Under the pieces are notes generated by a model. It saw only the letters and a list, made by a program, of their open reading frames with translations. It was not told where the DNA came from and made no database searches. Both the position numbers and the translations under genes were made by a program. From UBA7328 sp965247965 (GTDB lineage: Bacteria > Bacteroidota > Bacteroidia > Chitinophagales > Saprospiraceae), in contig OZ252053.1 of NCBI GenBank assembly GCA_965247965.1, positions 4,650,001 to 4,714,000 on the forward strand: a DNA stretch of 64,000 nt, given 5' to 3'. This document shows positions 8,164-18,076 of the stretch, piece after piece. The stretch's first letter is position 1. The number at the start of each line of letters is the position of its first letter.

Positions 8164-10767
8164 TCACAGATCTAGTTCAATCGTATCACCTGGTTTAAAT
8201 TTGCCATTATCGGCCTCATCAGATTTACTGGTATCCTCTAACATTGTTTTATGGTCCGTTGCGACAGGTTTTGCTGAAAGTACCTTAAATTCTCCTAATT
8301 TATTACCCAAAGCCTTCCAACCTTTCACTTCTATAAATTCCGCCAGGTTGAGTTCTTTTTCTCTTTTTTTGCCTCCTTCTTTAAAGGTGTATTTTATTAT
8401 TGGATTTTTGTCAATGGTGGCGAAATACAACTTGCTTCCCTTGGCCTCAGAGATAAATGTGAACCTCTGCTCGTTCTTTGTGGTTTCGATTTCGAATCTC
8501 TTTACCATCGTCCATCCTTTGTCTCCCTCGTGGTAGAGCGCGCTTATGACATCACCCGTATTATATTTCGAAATGTGCATTAGCCCATCTACTTCAATTT
8601 TCGAACCGATCTTCATGTTTCTCAGCTCATATATTCCATTTTTATAAAGTGTAATTAGCTGATCTCCAGTATCAAATTCGCCCAAATACCTGCCTCGCTC
8701 TTCTTTGTTAAGCCTTCCGCTGTTTTCGTCTATCCATGCTTTTATAGCTCCAAGAGACGATTTTCCGACAGCGATTTGCATCACTTTTTTTATCGGATAT
8801 TTGGTGACAATATTTCCACCCGAACCTCTTCCTTTGATTGCTAAATCTGCAAAATCAAAATCGAAAACCTTCTTTTTGGCACCACATCCCGGAGCTAAGG
8901 TAATTTGCACGATTTCGGATTCGCCATTCGGATTGGCGGAAAAATAAATGCATTTTGAGCCGTTGGCTCCCTTGGTCAGGTGGTACTCTTTGTCGCGTGT
9001 AATAGCCGTTACGTTAAATCTCTTGGTCATGGCTCGGCCTGATTTTCCATCGACATAGATCATATTGTATGTAGTCCTGTCGTCGCCTTTTTTCCACACA
9101 TTTGAGTGTAGGATATTCTTGCCCATAAACACCTTGTCGCCTATCCTGCTCACCTGGAATGTGACATCTTTTCTGAATGCTATAATGTCGTCAATATCGG
9201 AGCACTCACATACAAATTCATCTTTTTTCAACCCCCAACCTATAAAGCCTTCTTTTCGATTTAGGTACAGCTTTGTATTGTTAGCAACCACGGCTGCGGC
9301 CTTGATGGTATCAAAGCTTGTGACATCCGTACGGCGCTCCCTCCCCTTGCCATATTTAGCAAGTAATCGCTCGAAATAAGCAATGGCGAATTCCGTCAGG
9401 TGCTCCAAATCGTAATTCACCTGCTCAAGATCATCTACGATTTTCGCGATATTCTCATCGTGCTGGAATTCGTTGTATTTGGATATTCTTTTGATACGGA
9501 TTTCAGTCAATTTGATAATGTCCTCTTCAGTGATTTCGCGCATGAGTAGGAGGCGGTTATCACCTTTTATACGCTTTTCACTCGGAGTGCTCACGTATTT
9601 CTTCAAACCCTCTGCTATGATCTCTATGGCCTCTTCAAAGCTTTCTGCTTCCTCTATATCGCGATAGATTCGATTTTCAATAAAAATCTTTTCAAGGGAG
9701 GCGTGGTGCCATTTTTCTTCAAGTTCGTTTCTTTTGATTTCTAGCTCCTGGCACAGTAAGTCTTTTGTTTGCTCTGTAGATATACGCAGCAATTCTTCTA
9801 CCGTCAGGAATACAGGTTTGTTATCGACAATTACGCATGCGTTGGGAGAAATGCTGATTTGGCATTGTGTGAATGCATATAGTGCGTCCATAGTCACCTC
9901 GGGCGACGTGCCACTTGCCAATTCAATGCGGATGTCCACCTCTTTAGCGCTGATATCCGTTACTTTTTTTACTTTGATCTGACCCTTGTCATTGGCCTTT
10001 AAAATGCTGTCAACGAGGCCTGAAACGACAATGCTGTAGGGTAATTCTTTGACGGATAACGTGGTCTTATCGATCATCTCGATTTTCGCCCTCACCTTTA
10101 CTTTTCCGCCTCTTTTGCCGCCGTTGTACTCGGATATATCGATTGAGCCACCTGTCTGAAAATCGGGGTATATTTTTACTCTTTTACTTTCTAATATCTT
10201 GATCGACGCTTTGATCAGTTCAATAAAATTATGAGGCAGGATTTTGGTCGAAAGACCTACGGCGATACCTTCTGCACCTTGTGCCAGAAGGAGAGGGAAT
10301 TTCATGGGAAGAGTAATTGGCTCTTTGTTCCTGCCGTCGTACGACATTTGCCATTCTGTAGTCTGTGAATTAAAGGCGATTTCAAGGGCGAATTTTGTCA
10401 GCCTCGCTTCGATGTATCGTGGAGCCGCCGCTGCGTCACCCGTACGGGCATCGCCCCAATTTCCCTGGGGGTCAATCATTAGATCTTTCTGGCCTAGCTT
10501 CACCATAGCATCTCCGATAGCCGCATCTCCATGTGGGTGGTACTGCATGGTATGACCGATGATATTGGCGACTTTATGGTACCTACCGTCCTCTTTTTCG
10601 CGAAGGCTGTAGAGGATTCTACGTTGTACCGGTTTGAGACCGTCGTTGATAGCCGGAACGGCTCTTTCGAGGATAACATAAGACGCATAATCAAGAAAAT
10701 ATTCTTCGTACATACCTCCGATCGGTATGACTTTCACTTCACTTTGGCTTCCGTTTGTCGGACTCAT
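8164..10767 (-). CDS. parC: DNA topoisomerase IV subunit A
   Basis: The 867-aa product is a type IIA topoisomerase breakage-rejoining subunit. The N-terminal half has the GyrA/ParC fold: YASYVILERAVPAINDGLKPVQRRILYS near residue 27, HPHGDAAIGDAMVKLGQ near residue 77, and the catalytic tyrosine Y118 in the AAAPRYIEARL motif. The C-terminal half forms blade-like repeats (for example GRGSGGNIVTKYPIKKV), without a strict GyrA box, which fits ParC of Bacteroidota. With ParE it decatenates daughter chromosomes. No parE is adjacent. The C-terminal tail is acidic and variable. The gene starts at ATG 10767, about 100 bp from the divergent toxin-antitoxin remnant. Confidence 0.93.
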   Translation of the reverse strand: MSPTNGSQSEVKVIPIGGMYEEYFLDYASYVILERAVPAINDGLKPVQRRILYSLREKEDGRYHKVANIIGHTMQYHPHGDAAIGDAMVKLGQKDLMIDPQGNWGDARTGDAAAAPRYIEARLTKFALEIAFNSQTTEWQMSYDGRNKEPITLPMKFPLLLAQGAEGIAVGLSTKILPHNFIELIKASIKILESKRVKIYPDFQTGGSIDISEYNGGKRGGKVKVRAKIEMIDKTTLSVKELPYSIVVSGLVDSILKANDKGQIKVKKVTDISAKEVDIRIELASGTSPEVTMDALYAFTQCQISISPNACVIVDNKPVFLTVEELLRISTEQTKDLLCQELEIKRNELEEKWHHASLEKIFIENRIYRDIEEAESFEEAIEIIAEGLKKYVSTPSEKRIKGDNRLLLMREITEEDIIKLTEIRIKRISKYNEFQHDENIAKIVDDLEQVNYDLEHLTEFAIAYFERLLAKYGKGRERRTDVTSFDTIKAAAVVANNTKLYLNRKEGFIGWGLKKDEFVCECSDIDDIIAFRKDVTFQVSRIGDKVFMGKNILHSNVWKKGDDRTTYNMIYVDGKSGRAMTKRFNVTAITRDKEYHLTKGANGSKCIYFSANPNGESEIVQITLAPGCGAKKKVFDFDFADLAIKGRGSGGNIVTKYPIKKVMQIAVGKSSLGAIKAWIDENSGRLNKEERGRYLGEFDTGDQLITLYKNGIYELRNMKIGSKIEVDGLMHISKYNTGDVISALYHEGDKGWTMVKRFEIETTKNEQRFTFISEAKGSKLYFATIDKNPIIKYTFKEGGKKREKELNLAEFIEVKGWKALGNKLGEFKVLSAKPVATDHKTMLEDTSKSDEADNGKFKPGDTIELDL

Positions 10768-10831
10768 ATAGTTTCTTAATTACTGATTATTAAGCGAATA
10801 TAATTAATTGATTTTTTTAATGTGTAATGAT

Positions 10832-10849
10832 CGTACAAATAAATGTACG
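10832..10849. promoter_or_regulatory. Palindrome between parC and the antitoxin remnant
   Basis: CGTACA and TGTACG form exact 6-bp arms around an A/T-rich 6-bp centre. It lies in the divergent intergenic space, about 20 bp upstream of the antitoxin start at 10868. Phd/YefM-type antitoxins often bind palindromes in this position, so it may be the operator of the toxin-antitoxin module. That is inference. Confidence 0.3.
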
Positions 10850-10867
10850 TTTGAGAAAATACAGGAC

Positions 10868-11058
10868 ATGACCACCGCTACTGAATTAAAAACAAATACG
10901 TTGTGGTGGATATGGAGCATTATGAACATTTAAGAGCATGTGAGTTGGAAATTATTTATCAGGAAGTCAAAGAGGATATTGAAAAAGGAGATTATACGAC
11001 ATCGATCAAAAAACATCTTCACGAGATAGAGGGCGCGATCAGTGGAAAGGAAGTTTGA
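10868..11058 (+). pseudogene. Phd/YefM-like antitoxin, damaged near its N-terminus
   Basis: An ATG at 10868 starts MTTATELK, a common Phd/YefM beginning, but that frame stops at 10931-10933. The rest of an antitoxin is readable in another frame from about 10892: VVVDMEHYEHLRACELE, then the acidic tail of Phd family members (YQEVKEDIEKGDYTTSIKK) to a stop at 11056-11058. The two parts are joined by a small deletion that shifts the frame and removes part of the DNA-binding domain. An internal ATG at 10912 could still make a 48-aa C-terminal piece, the part that normally binds the toxin. The reading frame ends inside the toxin gene (17-nt overlap), as in intact modules. Confidence 0.6.
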
Positions 11059-11320
11059 GATCCAATTTAGCAAAAGATACAAAGAAAAGGCAAAGAAATT
11101 CCTTGTCTCCAATCCACATTTATATGACAAGTATAAAAAGACAATCTATCTGCTAAGAACAAATCCTTTCCACCCTTCCTTAAGACTCCACCCTTTACAT
11201 GGTAAGCATCAAGATTTTCACTCTGTTTACATCGACAGAAGATATGGAATAATGCTCGAATTTGTTATTGACAAAGGAAAAATCATTCTGGTTGACATCG
11301 GCACACATCAAATCTACTGA
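11042..11320 (+). CDS. RelE/ParE superfamily toxin
   Basis: A 92-aa protein starting at GTG 11042. It has the RelE/ParE/YafQ fold pattern: an N-terminal strand EIQFSKRYKEKAKKFL, a helix-rich segment, then LHPLHGKHQDFHSVYIDRRYGIMLEFV and a final strand IILVDIGTHQIY with a terminal histidine and tyrosine. The arginines and histidines are those expected for an mRNA interferase of this group, but the exact target cannot be told. It overlaps the 3' end of the damaged antitoxin by 17 nt, so it was once translated as a coupled module. The toxin frame itself looks intact, which is notable given the antitoxin damage. Confidence 0.75.
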   Translation: MERKFEIQFSKRYKEKAKKFLVSNPHLYDKYKKTIYLLRTNPFHPSLRLHPLHGKHQDFHSVYIDRRYGIMLEFVIDKGKIILVDIGTHQIY

Positions 11321-11358
11321 TACACGAAATAATGCTCCGCGCTTTGTACAAATCCCCA

Positions 11359-12146
11359 CTAATCATAATTCCCAAATTGTATCTCCACTACAGGATCTTC
11401 ACCAACAGGCACCCTAATCCGGTAGGTACTATTTACAGATTGACCGCGGCGCAAGCCATATCCTACGACCATGCTCTTAGATTGTTCTATTGCGTCATCG
11501 CCATCACCGCATTCGTAGGTGATTCTTTGTAGTGGTGTCCGGTTAAAATATTTTTTGAGACATAATTTAACCGGACAGCCGATTTCATTTATTTGAAAGC
11601 AAAAGTAGTGCTATTGGATAAATTCGTTTAGTTAGCGGCTTTATGGTACGGGAAATGACCCAATTTGGATTGTTTTAATCGGACAGCCGCATGGAAAGTT
11701 TAACCTTATAAGCTGAAGGGAGCCTGCTTTCTGAAAAATTGCTTTTTATGGAGAATTAGTCGGAATAAATGCCTGATTCTGAATTTAACCGGACACCACT
11801 AGATTCTTTGTTTGAATTCTTTGGCATTCATATGCCCTTCTCTTATGGTGAGATTAGACCCGGTTGCATTCTCGAAATTGATTTCGGCCAGCCAGTACTC
11901 TGAGAGGTCATACTCCATCTCGCCGATGTTATTCTTGAATTTGATGATATCGAAACCGCTGTTCTTGATACTCATCTTGATATCGTAGACATCTTGAGTT
12001 TTCCGTGTTTTTATTTTTTGTGCATTATAACTGGCTTTCAGATTTTCGTAATTGGTCGCTTCATTTTCGGTCATTGTCTGGTAACTCTGCGCACTGACGA
12101 TAGTTGCCAAAAAGCTAAAGGCTAAACAAATGCATATGGTTTTCAT
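11359..12146 (-). pseudogene. Secreted hypothetical protein interrupted by a MITE
   Basis: The N-terminal part (115 codons, 11802-12146) begins with a signal peptide ending in ATIVSAQ. It reads normally to KEFKQRI, where a stop comes from the first bases of the MITE inserted at 11530-11801. The remaining codons resume beyond the element: ITYECGDGDD through VVGYGLRRGQSVNSTYRI and VEIQFGNYD to a stop at 11359-11361. Removing the element and one copy of its 9-bp target duplication restores a single frame of about 170 codons. I do not recognise the family. Its position next to the fibre-like proteins suggests a surface or secreted role. Confidence 0.75.
11530..11801. mobile_element. 272-bp MITE, copy 1
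   Basis: A non-coding element bounded by inverted repeats: tagtggtgtccggttaaa at the left end and its near complement (ttaaccggacaccacta) at the right. It is flanked by a perfect 9-bp duplication, gattctttg (11521-11529 and 11802-11810). It contains two internal copies of a TIR-like motif, ttaaccggacagcc at 11567-11580 and ttaatcggacagcc at 11675-11688. Copy 2 (15069-15340) lies in the opposite orientation and looks base-for-base identical by eye. A 9-bp duplication fits IS4-like transposition, but the transposase partner is not in the window. It has no open frame of useful length. Confidence 0.88.
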
Positions 12147-12194
12147 ATTAATTATTTTAATGGTTTTGTTAAAAGTAAAATAATTCCGATTGAA

Positions 12195-12223
12195 TCAGGG
12201 CATGACTTTCAGTCACGCCCTGA
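12195..12223 (-). terminator. Hairpin after the fibre-like gene
   Basis: Arms tcagggcatgac and gtcacgccctga pair over 12 bp with one mismatch around a 5-nt loop. The hairpin lies 9 bp beyond the stop codon of the gene ending at 12233. The following T-run is weak, so termination strength is uncertain. Confidence 0.55.
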
Positions 12224-12232
12224 GCAAGTGAT

Positions 12233-15051
12233 CTATTTGATCAAATTTGCAACTGGTTTGTTAGCGTCAACGTTTGTTGGTTTTGCTTTCTGCATACGTT
12301 TTTCTCTGATAACTTGATGATTTTCAAATCCTTTGCGTGTTGCCTTCACTTCCCAATCAAAGCTGAAATTCCCTTCTCCCTTCGCCAATTCTTTCACATA
12401 AAAACCGTCTTCTTTTTTCTTCACAACTGCCAAACCGTATGTGTCTGCAGAATGGGGAGTGAGTACTACGGTCATCGTCCTAAAATCATTTACGTATTGA
12501 AAGTGAAGGGGGAGTTCGACGAATACTTTTCCATTTTCAAGTTTTGCCGTACCTCGAGTCATAGCCATTGGTTCTGATGCAATTACCGCACTGTAAACGA
12601 TTTGTTCATTAGATTTAGTTGGATGATCAATAAGGTTGTTGATGGTTGTAGCATTCAAAATGTCAGTATTGACGGTGCCCACCCCATTGTCTGATAACAT
12701 TTGGGCTTGAATGAAGCCATTTTCATCATGAACACTTATGAAACCATCATTGCCTTCCCTATATAAGACACATACACATTTCGATTATCGTTGGCACCGA
12801 AGAGCTCCAAATTGCCTGCATTCATTTCCGTATTTAACCATCCTCTGAAGTGAGTGGCGCCACCTATAGCATCCACTTCATAAAGATTGAATGCGCCGTA
12901 TGTGTACACTTGATCAGACATAATCCCTCCCTGTGGAAAGCCGGTCAATTCATCTTTTATATAAATGTGATAATTGCTCCAAATCTCGCCAAGACCGACG
13001 TCGCTCACCTTTAACTGATTCACTTCAGTTCCTATATTATCGTGCATGGTAAAAGTGCTGTTCGCGTTGTAAGTGCTCATCAGTGCCGCCCCATTGCTGA
13101 TCGTAAAATCAATAATCGGATCGTCTTCACCGTATAGCACCAAAGATCCTTCGCTATTGTTCAAAATCGAACTTCCTGCGGTCAACGTCCTGAAACCGGT
13201 ACCATCGTACAACTGCAAATGCCCGGCAATTGAGTTATCAAGACTTCCCAATCGCGCTGTTGCCGAACCAATCTGTCCAAAAAATTGCAGATTATCCTTG
13301 TTCAATTTGAATCGATCTATATGGCTGATTGGTGACAGTTTTTCGGTAATGGTGTATTCGCTACTATTACGGTTTGAGCGGCAGAATTCATCGTCAAATT
13401 GCGAAAAGAATGAAGTGCTTGTGCTGGTGCTGAGGCCGTCTTCAAACTTAAGCGCGCTGCCGCTCAATGATGAAACTGCCGGAAAAAGAAGACCTGTCTG
13501 GTTGTAAAAACTCAGACTGTCTTTACAGAGGAACATAGTGGAATTTTGACCAACCACGGTGGAATCACAACTCATTTCCAGTAGATTAGATCTAAGATTC
13601 ATAATATACTGAGAGACGGTGACATTCATACTATAAGCGTCGTAAATGCCCTCGGCCAAACCGTCAGAAAAACTTAAGTTATTCGTACTCAATCGTGAAG
13701 CAGATGGAACTAAACCCAAAGATTCGTCTCTAAATAGAAGTTGGTCGTATGAGAGTTCAGCCGAGAAGATTGGAAATTCTAGTTCGGAAGTATCAAAAGA
13801 AAAAACGCCAAATCCACCTATGTACATCGAAGATCGGTCTATAATATTCTGATCAAAACCAGGACGCTCCATAAGAACTTCTCCTACGCCATAATTTGCT
13901 TTAAGACCATTCAAACTTTCCTCAAGTTCCATTCCAAAAACATTAACACGATTGGTAAGCATATCAGTCGTACCCTCATACGGTTCGAAAATTGTATTTT
14001 CTATCAAAATGCACGAATCAAGTATGATTTTTTCTGTGAACACATTTCCATTCTTGTATTCAATACCTTCATTAACTGCATTCCATGGAGAAGAAAACTT
14101 ACCAAGATCCACGTCATTGCCATCTCGTATGCCCAGAAAAGTACCTTCTAACGTAAGTTCCTGCAATTCATTTGTTGGATCGGCATCAGCATCACTTCCT
14201 CCTGTAGGAATACTAACTTTATTGCCATCGGAAATGGATAATTCATTTGTATTGGTATCAAAGGAGAGTGTTTGTAGTTCATTCCCAGAATCACCGTCGT
14301 CATCCTCGACAGAAAATGTAACCCCAGTGCCATCCGATATACCCAATTCGATTACAACATCGATTTGATTAACATTCAAGTTCTGAAGTTCATTGGTCGG
14401 ATCTGCGTCGGCATCACTTCCTCCTGTTGGAATTGTTACTTTATTTCCATCGGATATAGACAGTTCATTTGTATTTGTATCAAAGGAAAGGGATTGAAGT
14501 TCATTAGCAGGATCGGCATCGGCATCCGTACCACCCGTAGGAATGGTAATTGCATTGCCCCCGGAGATACTCAAAGAATTATTATTGGTATTGAATGAAA
14601 GCATTTGAATCTCATTCTGTGGATCGGCATCGGCGTCGTCTTTGTCTTCGACTGTTTGAGCGTGAGTGGCGTACGGAACAGAATGGAATTCAGTAGTTCC
14701 CATTTCTACAAATTGTCCATTTCCTTCGACGTCAATCTGTATGATCAATACGAGGTTTTTCTTTGTCCAATCCAGTGCGTCAAAATTTCCTGATATAAGA
14801 TTGCCGTCACCGATTGTCACCGCAAATGCGCCAGTGGATGAGGCATCGGTCGTATGCATTTCAGAATACATAACTTGGTTGGCAGGATCGTCTACTATTG
14901 CAAAACGGAGCCTGATTTCGGTATTTTTTATAACATCTCCACTCTGGTCAAAGGCCACACCTTGGTATCGGAAACCCGGAATGCTTTGAGCATCGATAAA
15001 TGCCAATTGGCTTATGAGTAGAAGGACAAATAATAATATTTTATGTTTCAT
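12233..15051 (-). pseudogene. Large secreted fibre/adhesin-like protein, frameshifted near its 3' end
   Basis: A 771-codon frame (12736-15051) and a 155-codon frame (12233-12700) are one gene. The first stops after VYVSYIGKAMMVS, while another frame from about 12763 reads GNDGFISVHDENGFIQAQ straight into the second, so one base is missing. The product begins with a signal peptide (ending in FIDAQ), then a conserved N-terminal domain (IPGFRYQGVAFDQ ... FHSVPYATHAQTV). Five tandem repeats of about 37 aa follow, each starting DADADP-x-NELQ and containing LSISDGNKV-x-IPTGG. A long beta-rich region follows, like phage-tail or trimeric fibre proteins of Bacteroidota. It is secreted. The paralogue at 16105-19745 shares the N-terminal domain and repeats. 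The 5' end is only 17 bp from MITE copy 2. Confidence 0.72.
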
Positions 15052-15068
15052 AATTGATTGTTTTAAAT

Positions 15069-15340
15069 TAGTGGTGTCCGGTTAAATTCAGAATCAGGCA
15101 TTTATTCCGACTAATTCTCCATAAAAAGCAATTTTTCAGAAAGCAGGCTCCCTTCAGCTTATAAGGTTAAACTTTCCATGCGGCTGTCCGATTAAAACAA
15201 TCCAAATTGGGTCATTTCCCGTACCATAAAGCCGCTAACTAAACGAATTTATCCAATAGCACTACTTTTGCTTTCAAATAAATGAAATCGGCTGTCCGGT
15301 TAAATTATGTCTCAAAAAATATTTTAACCGGACACCACTA
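15069..15340. mobile_element. 272-bp MITE, copy 2
   Basis: The same element as at 11530-11801, in inverted orientation; the two sequences look identical by eye. It is flanked by the 9-bp duplication gttttaaat (15060-15068 and 15341-15349). It lies between the T9SS protein gene (stop at 15434) and the start of the fibre-like gene (15051), only 17 bp from that ATG. It therefore separates the fibre-like gene from any upstream promoter or leader. I found no TAnnTTTG promoter reading out of it toward the gene. Confidence 0.88.
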
Positions 15341-15389
15341 GTTTTAAATAGTACTTTAGAAATAGATTTTTTTGTGTTCCACACGGATT

Positions 15390-15401
15390 CCCCTTTAGGG
15401 G
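15390..15401 (-). terminator. Short GC hairpin after the T9SS gene
   Basis: ccccTTTAgggg, with a 4-bp GC stem, follows the T9SS gene stop at 15434 and is succeeded by an A/T-rich run. It is a weak candidate terminator only. Confidence 0.3.
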
Positions 15402-15433
15402 CTAGGGGTAAGCGTATGCAAATCGTAAACTTT

Positions 15434-15937
15434 CTATCGATATACATTGATTTTATAAGTCGCAAATCCATCTTTATTCCATAGTCGTAAAAAGTAAAAT
15501 CCTGCGTTGAGATGTTTCAAATCCAGTTTGATAGAACCTCCTTTCATTTCGTAAGACGCGCTTTGCCTTCCGGCTTGATCATGGATTTCGAGTGTAGCTT
15601 CATTGAGTGTCTCCGCATTAATTATTATATAATCGGCGGTCGGATTGGGATATACGGATATGCCTTGAATAATCTCAGGAGCGAACGTGGACGATACCAA
15701 TTCGGCGGTATTTTGAATGAAGCCTTGATTGATCCTCACCGTATTGTTTTCCGAAGCCAATTTTCCTGCTACTGCCTCGCCTATGGCATATTCAAGAGTA
15801 ATTCCATTGTTCAAAGTACCACCTGCTGTTCCTACAAGCTCCCGATCAATTTTCTGTGCGCCAAGCTCTTTAGACAGCAGCGATGCAAGTACTAGAATTA
15901 GAATTTGAGTTTTTCTCGTAATTGTTTTTGTATTCAT
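15434..15937 (-). CDS. Secreted protein with type IX sorting domain
   Basis: A 167-aa protein with a signal peptide (ending in LSKELGAQ), a short middle part containing GGTLNNGITLEYAIGEAVAG and INQGFIQN, and a C-terminal type A sorting domain of the type IX secretion system. The sorting domain begins at about residue 92 with ISVYPNPTADYIIIN and ends with the usual FYFLRLWNKDG and YKINVYR strands. The protein should be exported, cleaved and anchored or released at the cell surface. Small proteins of this form commonly precede fibre-like genes in Bacteroidota. A TAATTTTG promoter element lies 26 bp upstream. Confidence 0.85.
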   Translation of the reverse strand: MNTKTITRKTQILILVLASLLSKELGAQKIDRELVGTAGGTLNNGITLEYAIGEAVAGKLASENNTVRINQGFIQNTAELVSSTFAPEIIQGISVYPNPTADYIIINAETLNEATLEIHDQAGRQSASYEMKGGSIKLDLKHLNAGFYFLRLWNKDGFATYKINVYR

Positions 15938-15962
15938 GTCTGTCGCGGTTTTGTTGTGGTTT

Positions 15963-15970
15963 CAAAATTA
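15963..15970 (-). promoter_or_regulatory. Candidate promoter (TAnnTTTG) of the T9SS gene
   Basis: TAATTTTG on the minus strand is an exact match to the Bacteroidota -7 element. It is followed by aaaccacaacaaaac, a leader shared with the paralogous gene at 19745, which suggests the two genes were controlled alike. No clear -33 TTTG is seen. Confidence 0.5.
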
Positions 15971-16857
15971 ATTTCAATTGAAGTCTGTGTATTTCGGTAT
16001 TCAGCAAATGATTGACTATAATCGGACATGGGAAGGGAATAGAGTGGAATTATTCTTATTTACTGCTAAAACTTTCCACCCACATAAGCACTTTGCTGAT
16101 GGAATTACTCCATATACTTCAAAGTCGAACCTACTACCCTCATCGAATAATCATCAAAATTCAAATATCTTACAATAAGATTGTAAATAAATTGGGAATT
16201 GTCCACCTGCTCCTCGATGTCTTGAATACTTCCTGTGACGACCGTATCGAGTCCTAATTCTTTAATACTATTACTTCCCAATAGGGTCTTAGTCCTTGTA
16301 TTAATATTTGTTTTGATTAAAGCAAAACAAACATTTGCACTTGCCGAAAACCCGGAATCAAAATATACCGCCAAGCTCACGCTATTCATCGTAGCTAAAT
16401 GGGGAATATGAATAGGCGCCATTAAATCCATTTTTTCTCTAATGCTATTTCCTGCAATATCAACACCAAGGGAAGTGGATTCGTCGATATAATATTGAGA
16501 AGGAGCGATAGTCCTCGACTCGATTAGTGACTCCGAAAAATCACAAATTGTATCTTGATAGTCGAAGTATTTTATTCTTTCATGGGTCAGTACAAAATCT
16601 GCCGGCCCGATGGAGTAGTATCCGGTCTTTGTCTGCGAAATAGAACCCGTGACTTCTAAATCTCCGTTGATCGTTACCGTATTATTGTCGCCGGAATTGC
16701 CGATTTGGAGGTCATTGTTAACAAAAACGTTTCCATTATCAAAATATCCTGCCCAGTTGTCAATTCCGCCGGAAGCTGAACCATATACTCCATAAGTAGT
16801 ACCTGTACCTCCTAATGCATTTCCATACACGCCTGCCACTGCAATAGGTGAAGACCC

Positions 16858-18076
16858 CAGGGTCATTCACTTCTAAAAATTTAATATATTAAGATTTTTT
16901 ATATTTATTGCATTAATACACATTGACAATCTATTGGCGTATTTTTCTTGTGCAACAGTCATGCTTTGCTCATTGTTTAGTTTGAATATGTTGAATACAA
17001 ATGTTCTGACCATAGACATGTTTCTGGCTAGGCTAAAACCATTAACCAGTGAATTATCCTCATTCCATATTTTGTCCTTTACCCAATGTAGTTTGTTTTC
17101 TATGAACCAATGAGCTCTGATACCTCTGGCATAGAAGGATGCCTTTGATTCGGTTCTGCTTGAGATGTACATGCTGCTTTCGCTGCTGGTTCGACCTTTT
17201 CTCTTTGCTGATCTTTTCACAATTATTATGGTTGTCAAACCTGTCCATAAGGTAAATGGCTCTGCAGACATTCCTTGGTAGGTATAATATTGGCGTATTT
17301 CATTTCTGCCTCTTACCTTTTCTCTGGTTTCGTACCTATCAACCGGCTCATTTTGTTGGGTAAACGATGAGATCGCCTCCTTAAGCTTCATTTGATTGCC
17401 TTTGACTTGTATTACATAGTCATTTCCATTACCCACGATGGTTTGCGCAGTTTTTTTTGGCAATGAAGTGGGTCAAGGGTAAAGATAACACCCTTAACTT
17501 CCAACTGTTCGATAATGTCGAGTGCACAAGCAATTTCATTGTCCTTCTTTAATTCGTAGGGCTTGGTAGTTATAACCACGCCCATTTCAGAGTTGAAAAG
17601 GCTAACAATAGCTTGAAAGTTCTGATTTTTTCCGTTAGGCTCTCTTACAGTAGAGGCCAGTGCTTTTCCATCAATAGACATCCAATTGGCTTGGTTGTTA
17701 CCCATATACTGACTCATCCAACTTACAAGGGCTTTATTAAGTTCTGTGTAATCAAAATCACGAAGAATATTAAAGATTACTGTTTTTTTGGGTACACCAT
17801 GGAGCAAACCATAACGGTCAATGAAGAATTCTTGATTGTATTCAATAAATCTGGCAATAGCGTTTATACTAAATCGGCCACTCATGCCAGCTAAGAATAC
17901 CATTTCAAAAAAAGAAGACAAGCAAAACCGTTGGCCTTGTGCACGTCGAGGGTCATGGATGAGTTCTAAAAAGGAGTTAAGCGTTTTCATATGTAAGAAT
18001 TTCACTCAAACATATTGAATATTTAACACATATATAAATAATTTATATGATTTGTTTTTAGTACTGAATGGCCTTG
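16858..18076 (-). mobile_element. ISAs1-family insertion sequence, 1219 bp
   Basis: Imperfect terminal inverted repeats: the left end cagggtcattcacttctaaa and, on the other strand, caaggccattcagtactaaa match at 16 of 20 positions. They have the CA-x-GG-x-CATTCA start seen in ISAs1 elements. It is flanked by the 10-bp target duplication gtgaagaccc (16848-16857 and 18077-18086), possibly 11 bp with the preceding g. It contains one transposase gene, broken by a frameshift, and interrupts a fibre-like gene. Confidence 0.9.
16873..18005 (-). pseudogene. ISAs1-family transposase with a frameshift at an A-run
   Basis: The first frame (17412-18005) has the ISAs1 N-terminal domain (LELIHDPRRAQGQRF) and the first two catalytic regions, WMSIDGKALASTVR and VIFTLDPLHCQKK. 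The second frame (16873-17463) continues with GNDYVIQVKGNQ and the third catalytic region HWFIENKLHWVKD and WNEDNS. The two overlap at a run of eight A residues near 17456; a -1 shift (or nine A residues) joins CQKK to TAQTIVGNGNDY exactly as in intact ISAs1 proteins. This could be programmed slippage, inactivation or a homopolymer error. A single copy cannot decide. Start may be at 17990 (MKTLNSFLEL). Confidence 0.85.

Noticed and set aside
11332..11532. Plus-strand frame of 66 codons
   Set aside because: It lies antisense to the C-terminal part of the interrupted secreted protein, which has a continuous frame after MITE removal.
13900..14700. A CRISPR-like array suggested by regular repeated DNA
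   Set aside because: The repeats are in frame and encode the DADADP protein repeats of a fibre-like protein; there are no spacers of constant size or cas genes.
16873..17463. Two independent transposase genes in the ISAs1 element
   Set aside because: The two frames together match a single ISAs1 transposase without a gap, so they are one broken gene.
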